Source: Lachnospiraceae bacterium (lineage in GTDB: Bacteria; Bacillota; Clostridia; Lachnospirales; Lachnospiraceae). From it: a stretch of DNA of 13,723 nucleotides. Position 1 is the first letter of the stretch, and every line of letters starts with the position of its first letter. The notes beneath the pieces were generated by a model, which saw only the letters and a program-made list of their open reading frames with translations, searched no databases and had not been told where the DNA came from. The stretch spans positions 1-13,723 of the forward strand of contig JAGDCK010000094.1 of NCBI GenBank assembly GCA_017958585.1. Reading direction: 5' to 3'. The translations under genes and the position numbers were made by a program. This document shows, piece after piece, positions 1-7,152 of the stretch.

Positions 1-1044
1 AGAAACTATCTGAAGTTAAAGGAGAAAAAAGAAAAGCAGAGCTCAGATACCATACATGAACAGATAAAGCGACTTGAGGGTGAGATCAGGGCATATTTTG
101 CGATTTACAAAACCTTCACCGATGTGAATCTGCGCCCCATGGAACTTGCCTACTCCATAAAAAAACACGGAGAGAGGCAGGTGCAGTTATCCGAAAAGAT
201 AACAGTTTATGAAACTGCGGTAAAGGACCTTGAATACATGAGGGATGATATAGGTTCATATCTGGAAAAGTACGGCTTTGAATTTGATGAAAACTGCAGA
301 GATCTTCTTTTTGAGATCGAAAAAAATATATCCAATCTCGAGGAAGAAAAAGAAGAATTCGAGACTGCAAAAAATCAAAAGGAAGCCTTTGAAAAAGATG
401 AAGACCTGGATGAGATAAAGTCCTTTGAGCCTGATGAAAATGGAGATACGGGAAACGAGGGCGACTTTGCGCTGGAACTTAAACTCTGTGAACAGAAAGC
501 TGAGGAGATTAGCCGCATCATCAGTGATTATGAACTCAGGATAAACAGGCTTTTGGAGGAAAGGGACGAGCTTGCGGATGTGGAGGCAGAACTGGGTATC
601 AACAAGGAGACCTTGAGCGAACTCGAAGAAAAATACGATCTGCTGGTAAAGACCAGGGACTTTTTGGAGAAGGCAAAGGTTTCATTTACATCAAAATATG
701 TGGGACCTGTGGCAGAGAACTTTAATCAGTACTACAGGAAACTCACCGGCGAGAGCGGAGACAATTATGTGTTTGACGCAAACACAGAGTTTACAGTAAG
801 TGAACACGGGCAGCAGCGAAATCCCAAGTCCTTCAGCAAGGGCTACAGGGATCTGGCGGGAATCTGTTTCAGAATGGCTTTGATCGACACCATGTACAAG
901 GGTGAGAAGCCCATGATCATTTTCGACGATCCTTTTGTGAATCTGGATGAGGACAAGGTTGAAAGCGCTCTGGAACTTATGGACGATATCGCATCAAAGT
1001 ATCAGGTGTTATACTTCTCATGCCATTCCAGCAGAAATCCATAG
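1..1044 (+). CDS. SbcC/Rad50-like coiled-coil ATPase, C-terminal part (5' truncated by window)
   Basis: The frame is open from base 1 (347 codons visible), so the N-terminal Walker A half lies outside the window; the GTG at 124 is internal. Residues 1-100 and about 160-230 of the fragment are charged and heptad-like, consistent with coiled coil, with a very acidic stretch between them. The C-terminal half-ATPase has an ABC-type signature variant (SKGYRDL, 279-285), Walker B MIIFDDP (305-311), D-loop NLDE (314-317) and H-loop H342 in CHSS, next to the stop. The family (SbcC, Rad50, YhaN) couples ATP-driven closure to a nuclease partner in DNA end processing; the partner metallophosphoesterase is often the neighbouring gene and may lie upstream. 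The signature differs from the classical LSGGE, so this is a relative, not assuredly SbcC itself. The next gene begins 45 bases on and may be co-transcribed. Confidence 0.8.
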   Translation, partial: RNYLKLKEKKEKQSSDTIHEQIKRLEGEIRAYFAIYKTFTDVNLRPMELAYSIKKHGERQVQLSEKITVYETAVKDLEYMRDDIGSYLEKYGFEFDENCRDLLFEIEKNISNLEEEKEEFETAKNQKEAFEKDEDLDEIKSFEPDENGDTGNEGDFALELKLCEQKAEEISRIISDYELRINRLLEERDELADVEAELGINKETLSELEEKYDLLVKTRDFLEKAKVSFTSKYVGPVAENFNQYYRKLTGESGDNYVFDANTEFTVSEHGQQRNPKSFSKGYRDLAGICFRMALIDTMYKGEKPMIIFDDPFVNLDEDKVESALELMDDIASKYQVLYFSCHSSRNP

Positions 1045-1089
1045 TGACGTATACCGGATATAGAATAAAGATTTGTGAGGTAATTTAAA

Positions 1090-1563
1090 TTGTCATTTGT
1101 ATCAAAGAATGAAATAGATAAGTTTTCTTTTGAAGATTGTGTGATGACCGAATTTTTGCAAAAAGAGGACGGGATAGAACTGGTGTTGGAGGCATTGATA
1201 ATAAAGGCAAATAACTCTCAGAACGCAAATTTCACGGACTCATATGCAAAGACCACACGGCTATTATTTGAGAACGGAAAGGTTACGGATATCAAGAAAG
1301 AAGGCTACAAATATTACAATGCGGACGGAGTCCTGATCGATGAAAAGCCGGATGAAACAGTGGATGGAGACGAATGGAAGAATCTGTTAAAATACCTTGA
1401 AGGTGCATATCTGGTGGAGGTTACAAAAGAGGAGAATGGGTATAGGCTCATAGTTGAATCCACCGATGAGATGGGTTTTTCCGCAGATTCGTACAGGATC
1501 GCCCTGAATGCAGAAAGTGTAACCGCCAATTGGGACGGATATATGAACAGAGTTCAGAGGTAA
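1090..1563 (+). CDS. Uncharacterised small soluble protein (157 aa)
   Basis: I do not recognise this family. The start is TTG at 1090, chosen because GTGAGG at 1075-1080 sits nine bases before it and no better ATG exists near the N-terminus. The product is acidic, with no signal peptide and no hydrophobic segment. It alternates short beta-like stretches with charged turns (for example RLLFENGKVTDIKKEGYKY and YLVEVTKEENGYRLIVES), suggesting a small beta-rich fold. It follows the SbcC-like gene after 45 bases and ends 35 bases before a strong terminator, so it is probably the last gene of that transcript. Codon use resembles the surrounding genes, so there is no sign of recent transfer. Function unknown; a role linked to the upstream ATPase is only a neighbourhood guess. 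Confidence 0.7.
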   Translation: MSFVSKNEIDKFSFEDCVMTEFLQKEDGIELVLEALIIKANNSQNANFTDSYAKTTRLLFENGKVTDIKKEGYKYYNADGVLIDEKPDETVDGDEWKNLLKYLEGAYLVEVTKEENGYRLIVESTDEMGFSADSYRIALNAESVTANWDGYMNRVQR

Positions 1564-1598
1564 GAATATAATATATGGTTGAATAAGGTTTACAAGTT

Positions 1599-1626
1599 AC
1601 TCCCGGAGAAATCCGGGAGTTTTTTT
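1599..1626 (+). terminator. Rho-independent terminator after the SbcC-like unit
   Basis: A perfect 9-bp stem (ACTCCCGGA at 1599-1607, TCCGGGAGT at 1612-1620) closes a GAAA tetraloop and runs straight into six T residues (1621-1626). It separates the SbcC-like transcript from the small membrane protein gene. Confidence 0.95.
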
Positions 1627-1658
1627 GCATTATTCTTTAAAGTCCAAGAAATGGTACT

Positions 1659-1667
1659 TGATATAAA
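1659..1667 (+). promoter_or_regulatory. Possible extended -10 promoter
   Basis: TGATATAAA gives an extended -10 (TG, one base, TATAAA), about 70 bases before the ATG at 1736. No convincing -35 lies 16-18 bp upstream. Since a terminator ends at 1626, some promoter must lie between it and the gene, and this is the best candidate seen. Confidence 0.35.
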
Positions 1668-1735
1668 TTATTATCTACTTATCAAATGGAACGAGAAACT
1701 AAAAAGGGTTTGAAGATTGAAAGGGAGATCAAATT

Positions 1736-2128
1736 ATGGAAAAAAAGATGGAGAGAAAGAGATTTAAACTTATATTTGAAAACATTGTTTTTACAATTTT
1801 CTTTGTATTTATTGCAATAATCGCAATCTCTATAACGGCCAAAAGCCATGAGAATAAAGTTACATATAAAGAAGAGCAACTTACGGCAGCAATGGAAAAA
1901 ACTATGGTTAGGGAAGTCAGGGAGTATCTTTCGGAGGAGGGATACGAGAACTCCGGAGTGATGCTAAATAAAGTATATGATGAAGATTATTGTGTATACA
2001 CTCTTTCTGTTCACAACAAAAAGATCGCTGACCTTAGTGATGATAACAGACAAAAGCTGATAGAGGGTTTGTCAGGATTTGCCTTTGAAGAACTGGGATG
2101 CGATTTTGAATATAAATTTATTTTTTGA
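1736..2128 (+). CDS. Uncharacterised small membrane-anchored protein (130 aa)
   Basis: Family not recognised. ATG 1736 is supported by GGGAG at 1723-1727, eight bases upstream. A basic N-terminus (residues 1-11) precedes one strongly hydrophobic segment at about 16-35, without a cysteine lipobox or an obvious cleavage site, so it reads as a signal anchor with the remaining 95 residues outside the membrane (N-in, C-out by the positive-inside rule). The outer part starts with a lysine/glutamate-rich helix (about 40-68) and ends in a compact acidic/aromatic region. The gene stands alone between a terminator at 1626 and a new promoter at 2143. The job of the protein cannot be told from sequence or context. 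Confidence 0.7.
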   Translation: MEKKMERKRFKLIFENIVFTIFFVFIAIIAISITAKSHENKVTYKEEQLTAAMEKTMVREVREYLSEEGYENSGVMLNKVYDEDYCVYTLSVHNKKIADLSDDNRQKLIEGLSGFAFEELGCDFEYKFIF

Positions 2129-2142
2129 TAAGCGGATAATAA

Positions 2143-2171
2143 ATGACATAGGGCTGAAATTAGGTTATACT
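2143..2171 (+). promoter_or_regulatory. Sigma-A-type promoter for the DUF1653/nucleotidase unit
   Basis: ATGACA (2143-2148, five of six matches to TTGACA), a 17-bp spacer and TATACT (2166-2171, five of six matches). Transcription would start near 2178, giving a leader of roughly 34 bases before the ATG at 2212. Confidence 0.6.
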
Positions 2172-2211
2172 ACAAAAGTAAATGTTTTGACTTAAAGAGA
2201 GGATTTTCAAT

Positions 2212-2685
2212 ATGTCATTTATTCCAAAACCGAACGAGATCTATAAGCATTTTAAGGGACAGTTGTACAGGATAGTGACTGTGGCAACTCACAGTGAGAC
2301 CGGAGAAGAACTGGTCATATATGAAGCATTGTATGGAGATCACAAAGTATATGCCAGACCCATTTCAATGTTTACAAGTCCCGTTGATAAAGATAAATAT
2401 CCTGACGTTACTCAGGAATACAGATTTGAGATTCAGACAGACGCAGAGCCTGAAGAAGTTGAACTGGATGAGTCTGTAGTGGAATTTTTGGATGCTTCAA
2501 CTTATGGCGAAAAGTTAAACATTCTGGCATCCATGAAACATAAGATAACGGATGATATGATCACCACAATGGCTGTTTCCTGTGATCTGGAAGTGGACGA
2601 AGGTGATACAGAGTCCAGATATCAGACATTAAAAAACTGTTTGCTTACGTTGGAAAAATACGAGTGCTCAAGGCTTAGAGGCTAG
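2212..2685 (+). CDS. DUF1653 domain protein (157 aa)
   Basis: Residues about 9-66 match the DUF1653 pattern: YKHFKGQLYRIVTVATHSET, then a GEELVIYEALYGD stretch and RPISMF near 64-69. Most family members are short stand-alone proteins of about 70 residues found across bacteria, with no settled function. This one adds a C-terminal part (about 75-157) that is acidic and probably helical, including a YGEKLNILASMKHKITDDMI segment, which I do not recognise. The ATG at 2212 has GAGAGG (2198-2203) eight bases upstream. The stop is TAG, relevant to the amber codon seen in the lipid kinase gene. It is the first gene of a probable three-gene unit; the nucleotidase starts 37 bases after its stop, behind a hairpin. 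Confidence 0.85.
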   Translation: MSFIPKPNEIYKHFKGQLYRIVTVATHSETGEELVIYEALYGDHKVYARPISMFTSPVDKDKYPDVTQEYRFEIQTDAEPEEVELDESVVEFLDASTYGEKLNILASMKHKITDDMITTMAVSCDLEVDEGDTESRYQTLKNCLLTLEKYECSRLRG

Positions 2686-2689
2686 TCTG

Positions 2690-2717
2690 TTTCCTTTCCG
2701 ACGAGGCGGAAAGGAGA
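2690..2717 (+). promoter_or_regulatory. Hairpin sequestering the nucleotidase Shine-Dalgarno
   Basis: Positions 2690-2700 pair with 2707-2717 to give 11 base pairs (one G-U) around the six-base loop ACGAGG. The 3' arm contains the whole AAGGAG Shine-Dalgarno (2711-2716) of the gene starting at 2723. No T-run follows, so it is not a terminator. The 5' arm begins only five bases after the DUF1653 stop codon, where a terminating ribosome would disturb it; this fits translational coupling. The pairing is read directly; the coupling is inference. Confidence 0.6.
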
Positions 2718-2722
2718 AGTCT

Positions 2723-3652
2723 ATGGCTTACAAAGTTGACAATTGCATGGTGATCGGTGTCTCGTCCAGAGCACTGTTTGACATGACGAAGGCCAATGAG
2801 ATTTTTGAGAACGAAGGGGTCGAAGCCTACAGAGAGTATCAATATGAGCATGAGGACGAAGTGTTAAAGCCGGGTCCCGGATTTGCGTTGGTCAAATCAC
2901 TGCTTGGCTTAAATGAACTTTCCGGAGGAGAGAAACTGGTGGAAGTGATCATTATGAGTCACAACAGTAATGATACATCTCTGCGGGTTTTTAATTCCAT
3001 CAGACATTTCGGACTTGATATAACCAGAGCGGTGCTTTCGGGAGGAGCAAGTCTTGCACCGTATCTCGAAGCATTTCATACGGATCTTTTTTTGTCGGCA
3101 TATGAGGATGATGTGCAGGCTGCCATCGACTCAGGGATTGCCGCGGGCATCATCTGTACAGACAATCTGCCAAAGTTTGACGAGGACATGGCGATAAATT
3201 GTGCGAAAGATTGTATGGAGCAGATCAGAATCGCCTTTGACGGAGACGCGGTGATCTTTGATGATGACTCGGAAAAAATATTCAAAGAAAAAGGTCTGGA
3301 AGCCTTCGAAGAAAACGAGAGATTAAATGCTCAGAATCCTCTTGGTGAAGGACCTTTTGCAAAGTTTTTAAAGAAACTTTCAGCAATCCAGGCCAGGTTT
3401 GAGGGAGAGAAGAGCCCTATACGTACCGCTCTTGTCACAAGCAGGAGTGCTCCGGCACATGAAAGAGTCATCAGGACACTCAGAAGCTGGAATGTGCGCA
3501 TAGATGAGTCATTTTTCCTTGGAGGCATCGAAAAAAAGGATGTGCTTAAGGCTTTCGGAGCACAGATATTCTTTGACGATCAGTCCATACATACAATACC
3601 TGCATCAAAGGAGGTGCCTGCGGCCAGGGTACCTTACAAAAATGATGCTTGA
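2723..3652 (+). CDS. Cytosolic 5'-nucleotidase, cN-I (NT5C1A) type
   Basis: Hydrolyses nucleoside 5'-monophosphates to nucleoside and phosphate in the cytoplasm; eukaryotic cN-I members prefer AMP, but the substrate here is not readable. The 309 residues match the family along their whole length. Blocks are IGVSSRALFDM (11-21), TPGP-like KPGPGF (49-54), an FDGDAVIF block with the DxD nucleophile pair D173/D175 (172-179), PIRTALVTSR (232-241) and the metal-binding IFFDDQ (282-287). The same block order appears in human NT5C1A. All the HAD-type catalytic residues I can recognise are present. ATG 2723 sits six bases after AAGGAG, which lies inside the hairpin at 2690-2717. The glycosyltransferase follows 17 bases after the stop, so both are likely on one transcript. 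Confidence 0.88.
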   Translation: MAYKVDNCMVIGVSSRALFDMTKANEIFENEGVEAYREYQYEHEDEVLKPGPGFALVKSLLGLNELSGGEKLVEVIIMSHNSNDTSLRVFNSIRHFGLDITRAVLSGGASLAPYLEAFHTDLFLSAYEDDVQAAIDSGIAAGIICTDNLPKFDEDMAINCAKDCMEQIRIAFDGDAVIFDDDSEKIFKEKGLEAFEENERLNAQNPLGEGPFAKFLKKLSAIQARFEGEKSPIRTALVTSRSAPAHERVIRTLRSWNVRIDESFFLGGIEKKDVLKAFGAQIFFDDQSIHTIPASKEVPAARVPYKNDA

Positions 3653-3669
3653 AACGGGGAGATAAGTGA

Positions 3670-4698
3670 ATGAAATTATTATCGATCGCATTACCTTGCT
3701 ATAATTCGGAAGGTTATATGCGAAAATGTATCGATTCATTGTTAAAAGGCGGAGAGGACGTGGAGATACTCATCGTGGATGACGGATCTTTTAAGGACAA
3801 TACGGCATCCATCGCAGATGAATATGAGTCAAAATATCCGACTATCTGCAGAGCGATACACAAGGAAAACGGAGGACACGGTTCTGCCGTAAATACGGGT
3901 ATAAAGGAGGCAACAGGACTCTTTTTTAAGGTTGTTGACAGCGATGACTGGGTGAAGGAAGAGGCCTATGAAAAGGTTTTGGAGACCCTGCGCAGGTTTG
4001 CGGGTTCCGAAAAGGTCCTGGATATGCTTATCTGCAATTATGTATATGAAAAAGAAGGGGAAAAGCGTAAAAAAGTCATTAATTATCGCAGGACCCTGCC
4101 TGTGGAAGAGTTTTTTACATGGGAAGATTGCAGACATTTCTTAAAGGGTCATTATATTCTGATGCATTCCGTTATTTACAGGACGAAGCTGTTAAAGGAC
4201 AGTGGAATAAAGCTTCCGGAACACACCTTTTATGTGGACAATATCTATGTGTTTGAACCCATGCTGAATGTAAAGGGAATGTATTATCTGGATGTGAATT
4301 TCTACAGGTATTACATCGGAAGGCAGGATCAGTCCGTAAATGAGACCGTCATGATCGGCAGGATCGATCAGCAGATAAAGGTAAACAAGCTTATGTACGA
4401 CTTTTTCTCTGAACACAAGGCAGAGATTATAAAGGCCAAGAGAAAATCTCAGTACATGTTCAATTATCTGGAGATCATAACTACGGTTTCTTCCGTTCTT
4501 TTGACAAAGGCGGGAGATGATGAAAACTTAAAAAAGAAAGAAGACCTATGGGCATATATGAAAGAAAAAGATAATTCTCTCTACAGAAAATTGCGCCATG
4601 GTCTCTTGGGCAGGGCCACCAACCTCCCCGGAAGAGGAGGACGTCGCATAACCGTTGACGGATACGAATTGGCCAGAAAAATATTCAATTTCATTTGA
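3670..4698 (+). CDS. Family 2 glycosyltransferase (GT-A fold)
   Basis: Transfers a sugar from a nucleotide-activated donor, acting at the cytoplasmic face. The GT2 domain occupies about residues 1-200: SIALPCYNSEGYMRKCIDSL (5-24), the nucleotide-binding VDDGS (36-40), ENGGHGSAVNTG (66-77) and the metal-binding DSDDW (90-94, the DxD motif). A basic C-terminal part ends in a glycine/arginine-rich patch (about 315-331) and has no membrane span, so the acceptor and linkage are unknown. ATG 3670 is preceded by GGGGAG. The 17-base gap from the nucleotidase indicates an operon. It converges with the lipid kinase gene, whose stop lies 13 bases away, and I see no terminator hairpin between them. Lipid kinase next to GT2 could hint at lipid-linked glycan work, but that is weak inference. 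Confidence 0.9.
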   Translation: MKLLSIALPCYNSEGYMRKCIDSLLKGGEDVEILIVDDGSFKDNTASIADEYESKYPTICRAIHKENGGHGSAVNTGIKEATGLFFKVVDSDDWVKEEAYEKVLETLRRFAGSEKVLDMLICNYVYEKEGEKRKKVINYRRTLPVEEFFTWEDCRHFLKGHYILMHSVIYRTKLLKDSGIKLPEHTFYVDNIYVFEPMLNVKGMYYLDVNFYRYYIGRQDQSVNETVMIGRIDQQIKVNKLMYDFFSEHKAEIIKAKRKSQYMFNYLEIITTVSSVLLTKAGDDENLKKKEDLWAYMKEKDNSLYRKLRHGLLGRATNLPGRGGRRITVDGYELARKIFNFI

Positions 4699-4711
4699 TA
4701 CACTTTAAAAT

Positions 4712-5650
4712 TTATCTGAAGATCTTAACTGCATTGTGGAGACATTCCACGGTGCAGGATGTGGTCTTTCTCTCGACTTCTCCATCCGTGTGAAGCCACA
4801 GCGGTGAAGTTGTCTCCAGGCGTACCTTTTTTGCCTTGTAGGGTGTGGAGCCTTTGAATTTAAGATGTTCTCCCTTGTAGGCAGCAGGGAGCGCCAGCAA
4901 AATGTTAAAGAATGACAGGTCGCCCACGGCACATATGTCCAGGATGCCGTCATTGTCTTTTGCTCTGGGGCAGAACATGAATCCGCCTCCCTCAAAACGA
5001 TGGTTCATAACAGTGACAAACAATACTCGATGGATATTAATGGGATCATTGTCATCTATAGTAAGGGTACAGCCGGCACCGGTGGCGGTAACAAGCTGTT
5101 TCAAAGCTATCCCTAAGTATGTAAGTTTGCCCAGACCGAATTTGTTCAATGTCTTTTTAAATTTAGACTGCATGGCTTCCTCGCATACAGCGGCATCAAA
5201 TCCTATACCCATGCTGACAGAAAAATATCTGACTGTCTGATCGTCATCATATGTCACTTTTCCAAGATCCATAAAAGAAGGCTTTTTACATTCCAGGATC
5301 ACATTCAGTACATCCACGGGATTTTTGGGAAGATTCATATCTCTTACCAGGTCGTTTGAGGAACCGGTGGGTATGAATCCGATATTTACATTCTGGGGAA
5401 GACCCATGGTACATAAACCCTGAAACAGTTCATTCACCGTTCCGTCACCGCCCAGGATTATGATGTTCAAGGGTTCGCCGTTTGCTTCCTCCACGAGAAC
5501 TTTTGCGTAATATGTTACGTCTCCGGGCTACTGACTAAAATAAGCTTTGTATAAAACATTCTTTTTGATAAGCTCAGGCTCAATCTGATCCCTCCATATT
5601 TTCAGGCCTCGACCCGATCTGGCGGAAGGGTTTATGATGATATGAAACAT
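4712..5650 (-). pseudogene. YegS/DagK-type lipid (diacylglycerol) kinase, interrupted by an in-frame amber codon
   Basis: The family phosphorylates diacylglycerol or a related lipid with ATP. Reading the minus strand from ATG 5650 gives the N-terminal IIINPSARSGRG motif (residues 4-15). One TAG follows at codon 41 (5530-5528), and the same frame then runs to the stop at 4712, carrying GGDGTVNE, PTGSSNDLVRD, a VSMGIGFDA block, an EGGGFMFCPRA block and HTDGE. Without the TAG the product would be 312 residues, normal for this family. ATG 5650 has a good CGGAG site seven bases upstream and its own promoter. GTG 5494 could restart translation, but that product would lack the N-terminal strand of the kinase domain, and I see no strong ribosome site for it. 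No other lesion is visible, so the change is recent, suppressed, or a sequence error. Confidence 0.8.
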
Positions 5651-5688
5651 TTTGTAACTCCGTTTCCATAAATTGATAATCTTTTTAT

Positions 5689-5717
5689 AGTATACCATCT
5701 GATTTATAAGTTGAAAA
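5689..5717 (-). promoter_or_regulatory. Promoter of the lipid kinase gene (divergent)
   Basis: On the minus strand, an extended -10 TGGTATACT (TATACT at 5694-5689) with TTTTCA (5717-5712, four of six matches) 17 bp upstream. The start would be near 5682, about 32 bases before ATG 5650. Its -35 covers the same bases as the -35 of the glyA promoter on the other strand. Confidence 0.5.
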
Positions 5718-5739
5718 TAAATTTATTTCATGATATACT
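5711..5739 (+). promoter_or_regulatory. glyA promoter
   Basis: TTGAAA (5711-5716, five of six), 17-bp spacer, TATACT (5734-5739) with TGA directly before it, making an extended -10. The start would be near 5746, leaving a leader of about 50 bases, too short for the larger riboswitch classes. Confidence 0.7.
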
Positions 5740-5796
5740 TTCCACAATTGTTTTAACGCTTTAATTTAACAAAGCAATAAGGTAGGAGGAAATTTT

Positions 5797-7035
5797 ATGT
5801 ATTCATTAGACGAAGTAAGAAACGTTGATCCTGAGATCGCACAGGCCATCGTCGACGAGGAAAACCGTCAGAACAGCCATATTGAGCTGATCGCATCTGA
5901 GAACTGGGTTTCAAAGGCAGTTATGGCTGCAATGGGAAGCCCCCTTACAAACAAATATGCGGAAGGATATCCCGGAAAGAGATATTACGGCGGATGCCAG
6001 TGCGTTGATGTTGTCGAAAACCTTGCCATCGACAGAGCAAAAGAGCTCTTTGGCTGCGAATATGCAAACGTTCAGCCACATTCCGGAGCGCAGGCAAACC
6101 TTGCAGTTGAATTTGCCGTATGTAAACCCGGTGACACCATTATGGGAATGAACCTTGATCACGGCGGACACCTTACACACGGATCACCGGCTAATATTTC
6201 CGGTTCTTACTTCAATATAGTTCCTTACGGAGTTAACGATGAGGGATTCATCGATTATGATGAACTTAGAAGACTGGCTGTAGAGTCAAAGCCCAAGATG
6301 ATCATTGCAGGTGCCAGCGCTTATGCCAGAACCATCGATTTCAAGAAATTCAGAGAGGTTGCTGATGAAGTAGGTGCAGTTCTCATGGTGGATATGGCTC
6401 ATATCGCAGGACTTGTAGCAGCAGGACTTCATCCAAGCCCTGTTCCTTACGCTGATATTGTGACAACCACAACTCACAAGACACTCCGCGGACCCAGAGG
6501 CGGTCTTATCCTTGCTAGCAATGAGGCAGCTGAGAAATACAAACTTAACAAGGCTATCTTCCCCGGAATCCAGGGAGGTCCTCTTATGCATGTTATCGCA
6601 GCAAAGGCTGTATGTTTCAAAGAAGCTTTGTCAGATGAGTTCAAGGTATATCAGAAGGGTATCATCGATAACGCTCAGGCACTCTGCAAGGGCCTTAAAG
6701 ATCGTGGTATCAAGATCGTATCAGACGGTACTGACAATCATCTGATGTTAGTGGATCTTACAAACTTCGACCTTACAGGTAAGGAAGTGGAGAAGTGGCT
6801 TGATGAGGCTCATATCACAGCCAACAAGAACACCATTCCCAACGATCCCAAGTCTCCCTTCGTTACAAGCGGTATCCGTCTCGGAACACCTGCCGTTACA
6901 AGCAGAGGTCTTAACACTGAGGACATGGACAAGATCGCTGAGGCAATCGCCCTTGTGATCACAAGCCGTGGAGAGAAAATCGCAGAGGCAAGAGAGATCA
7001 TCAAAGGACTTACAGAGAAATATCCTCTCATCTAA
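5797..7035 (+). CDS. glyA: Serine hydroxymethyltransferase
   Basis: Interconverts serine plus tetrahydrofolate with glycine plus 5,10-methylenetetrahydrofolate, the main entry of one-carbon units; PLP-dependent and cytoplasmic. The 412 residues are close to the usual bacterial length (E. coli 417) and align throughout: SENWVSKAVMAAMGSPLTNKYAEGYPGKRYYGG-type N-terminus (34-66, split here only by position), GAQANLAV (97-104), DMAHIAGLVA (199-208, with the PLP-contacting D199 and H202) and TTTTHKTLRGPRGG (223-236), with K228 as the Schiff-base lysine. ATG 5797 follows a perfect AGGAGG (5784-5789) by seven bases. With its own promoter and a terminator at 7059-7092, it is a single-gene transcript. 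Reading and codon use suggest strong expression. It sits beside genes of the aspartate/threonine pathway, a metabolic neighbour through glycine and threonine. Confidence 0.97.
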   Translation: MYSLDEVRNVDPEIAQAIVDEENRQNSHIELIASENWVSKAVMAAMGSPLTNKYAEGYPGKRYYGGCQCVDVVENLAIDRAKELFGCEYANVQPHSGAQANLAVEFAVCKPGDTIMGMNLDHGGHLTHGSPANISGSYFNIVPYGVNDEGFIDYDELRRLAVESKPKMIIAGASAYARTIDFKKFREVADEVGAVLMVDMAHIAGLVAAGLHPSPVPYADIVTTTTHKTLRGPRGGLILASNEAAEKYKLNKAIFPGIQGGPLMHVIAAKAVCFKEALSDEFKVYQKGIIDNAQALCKGLKDRGIKIVSDGTDNHLMLVDLTNFDLTGKEVEKWLDEAHITANKNTIPNDPKSPFVTSGIRLGTPAVTSRGLNTEDMDKIAEAIALVITSRGEKIAEAREIIKGLTEKYPLI

Positions 7036-7058
7036 TGAATATATTTGCATATGCTTAT

Positions 7059-7092
7059 AACGGGATGCCCTTTTTGGGGGCATCCCGTTTTT
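7059..7092 (+). terminator. Rho-independent terminator of glyA
   Basis: A 12-bp perfect stem (AACGGGATGCCC at 7059-7070 with GGGCATCCCGTT at 7078-7089), a seven-base T/G loop, and a T-run at 7088-7092. It closes the glyA transcript 23 bases after the stop. Confidence 0.95.
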
Positions 7093-7107
7093 GGTGGCAA
7101 GGAGTCA

Positions 7108-7152
7108 AGTGGCTGCTGAGCTTCCTCGGACATCTGTTTAGTGACTGCTAAG
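7108..7152 (+). repeat. Direct repeat pair AGTGRCTGCTRAG upstream of the ACT/hom operon
   Basis: AGTGGCTGCTGAG (7108-7120) and AGTGACTGCTAAG (7140-7152) agree at 11 of 13 positions, both differences being G to A. Their starts are 32 bp apart, about three helical turns, so both copies face the same side of DNA. They lie between the glyA terminator and the likely promoter, a usual place for activator or repressor sites. The repeat is seen; the binding role is inference. Confidence 0.4.

Noticed and set aside
1023..1088. Possible frameshift at the end of the SbcC-like gene, since another frame continues 14 codons to a TAA at 1086
   Set aside because: The H-loop CHSS is already near the usual end of such proteins, so no missing domain calls for a frameshift.
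3829..4137. Antisense frame of 102 codons inside the glycosyltransferase gene
   Set aside because: It has no ribosome site or recognisable protein features and is a shadow of the strongly supported GT2 frame.
4699..4711. Bidirectional terminator between the converging glycosyltransferase and kinase genes
   Set aside because: The gap is only 13 bases and no hairpin can be drawn.
5528..5530. Genome-wide recoding of TAG to explain the kinase amber codon
   Set aside because: Other genes here (stops at 1042-1044, 2683-2685, 7768-7770) end naturally at TAG.
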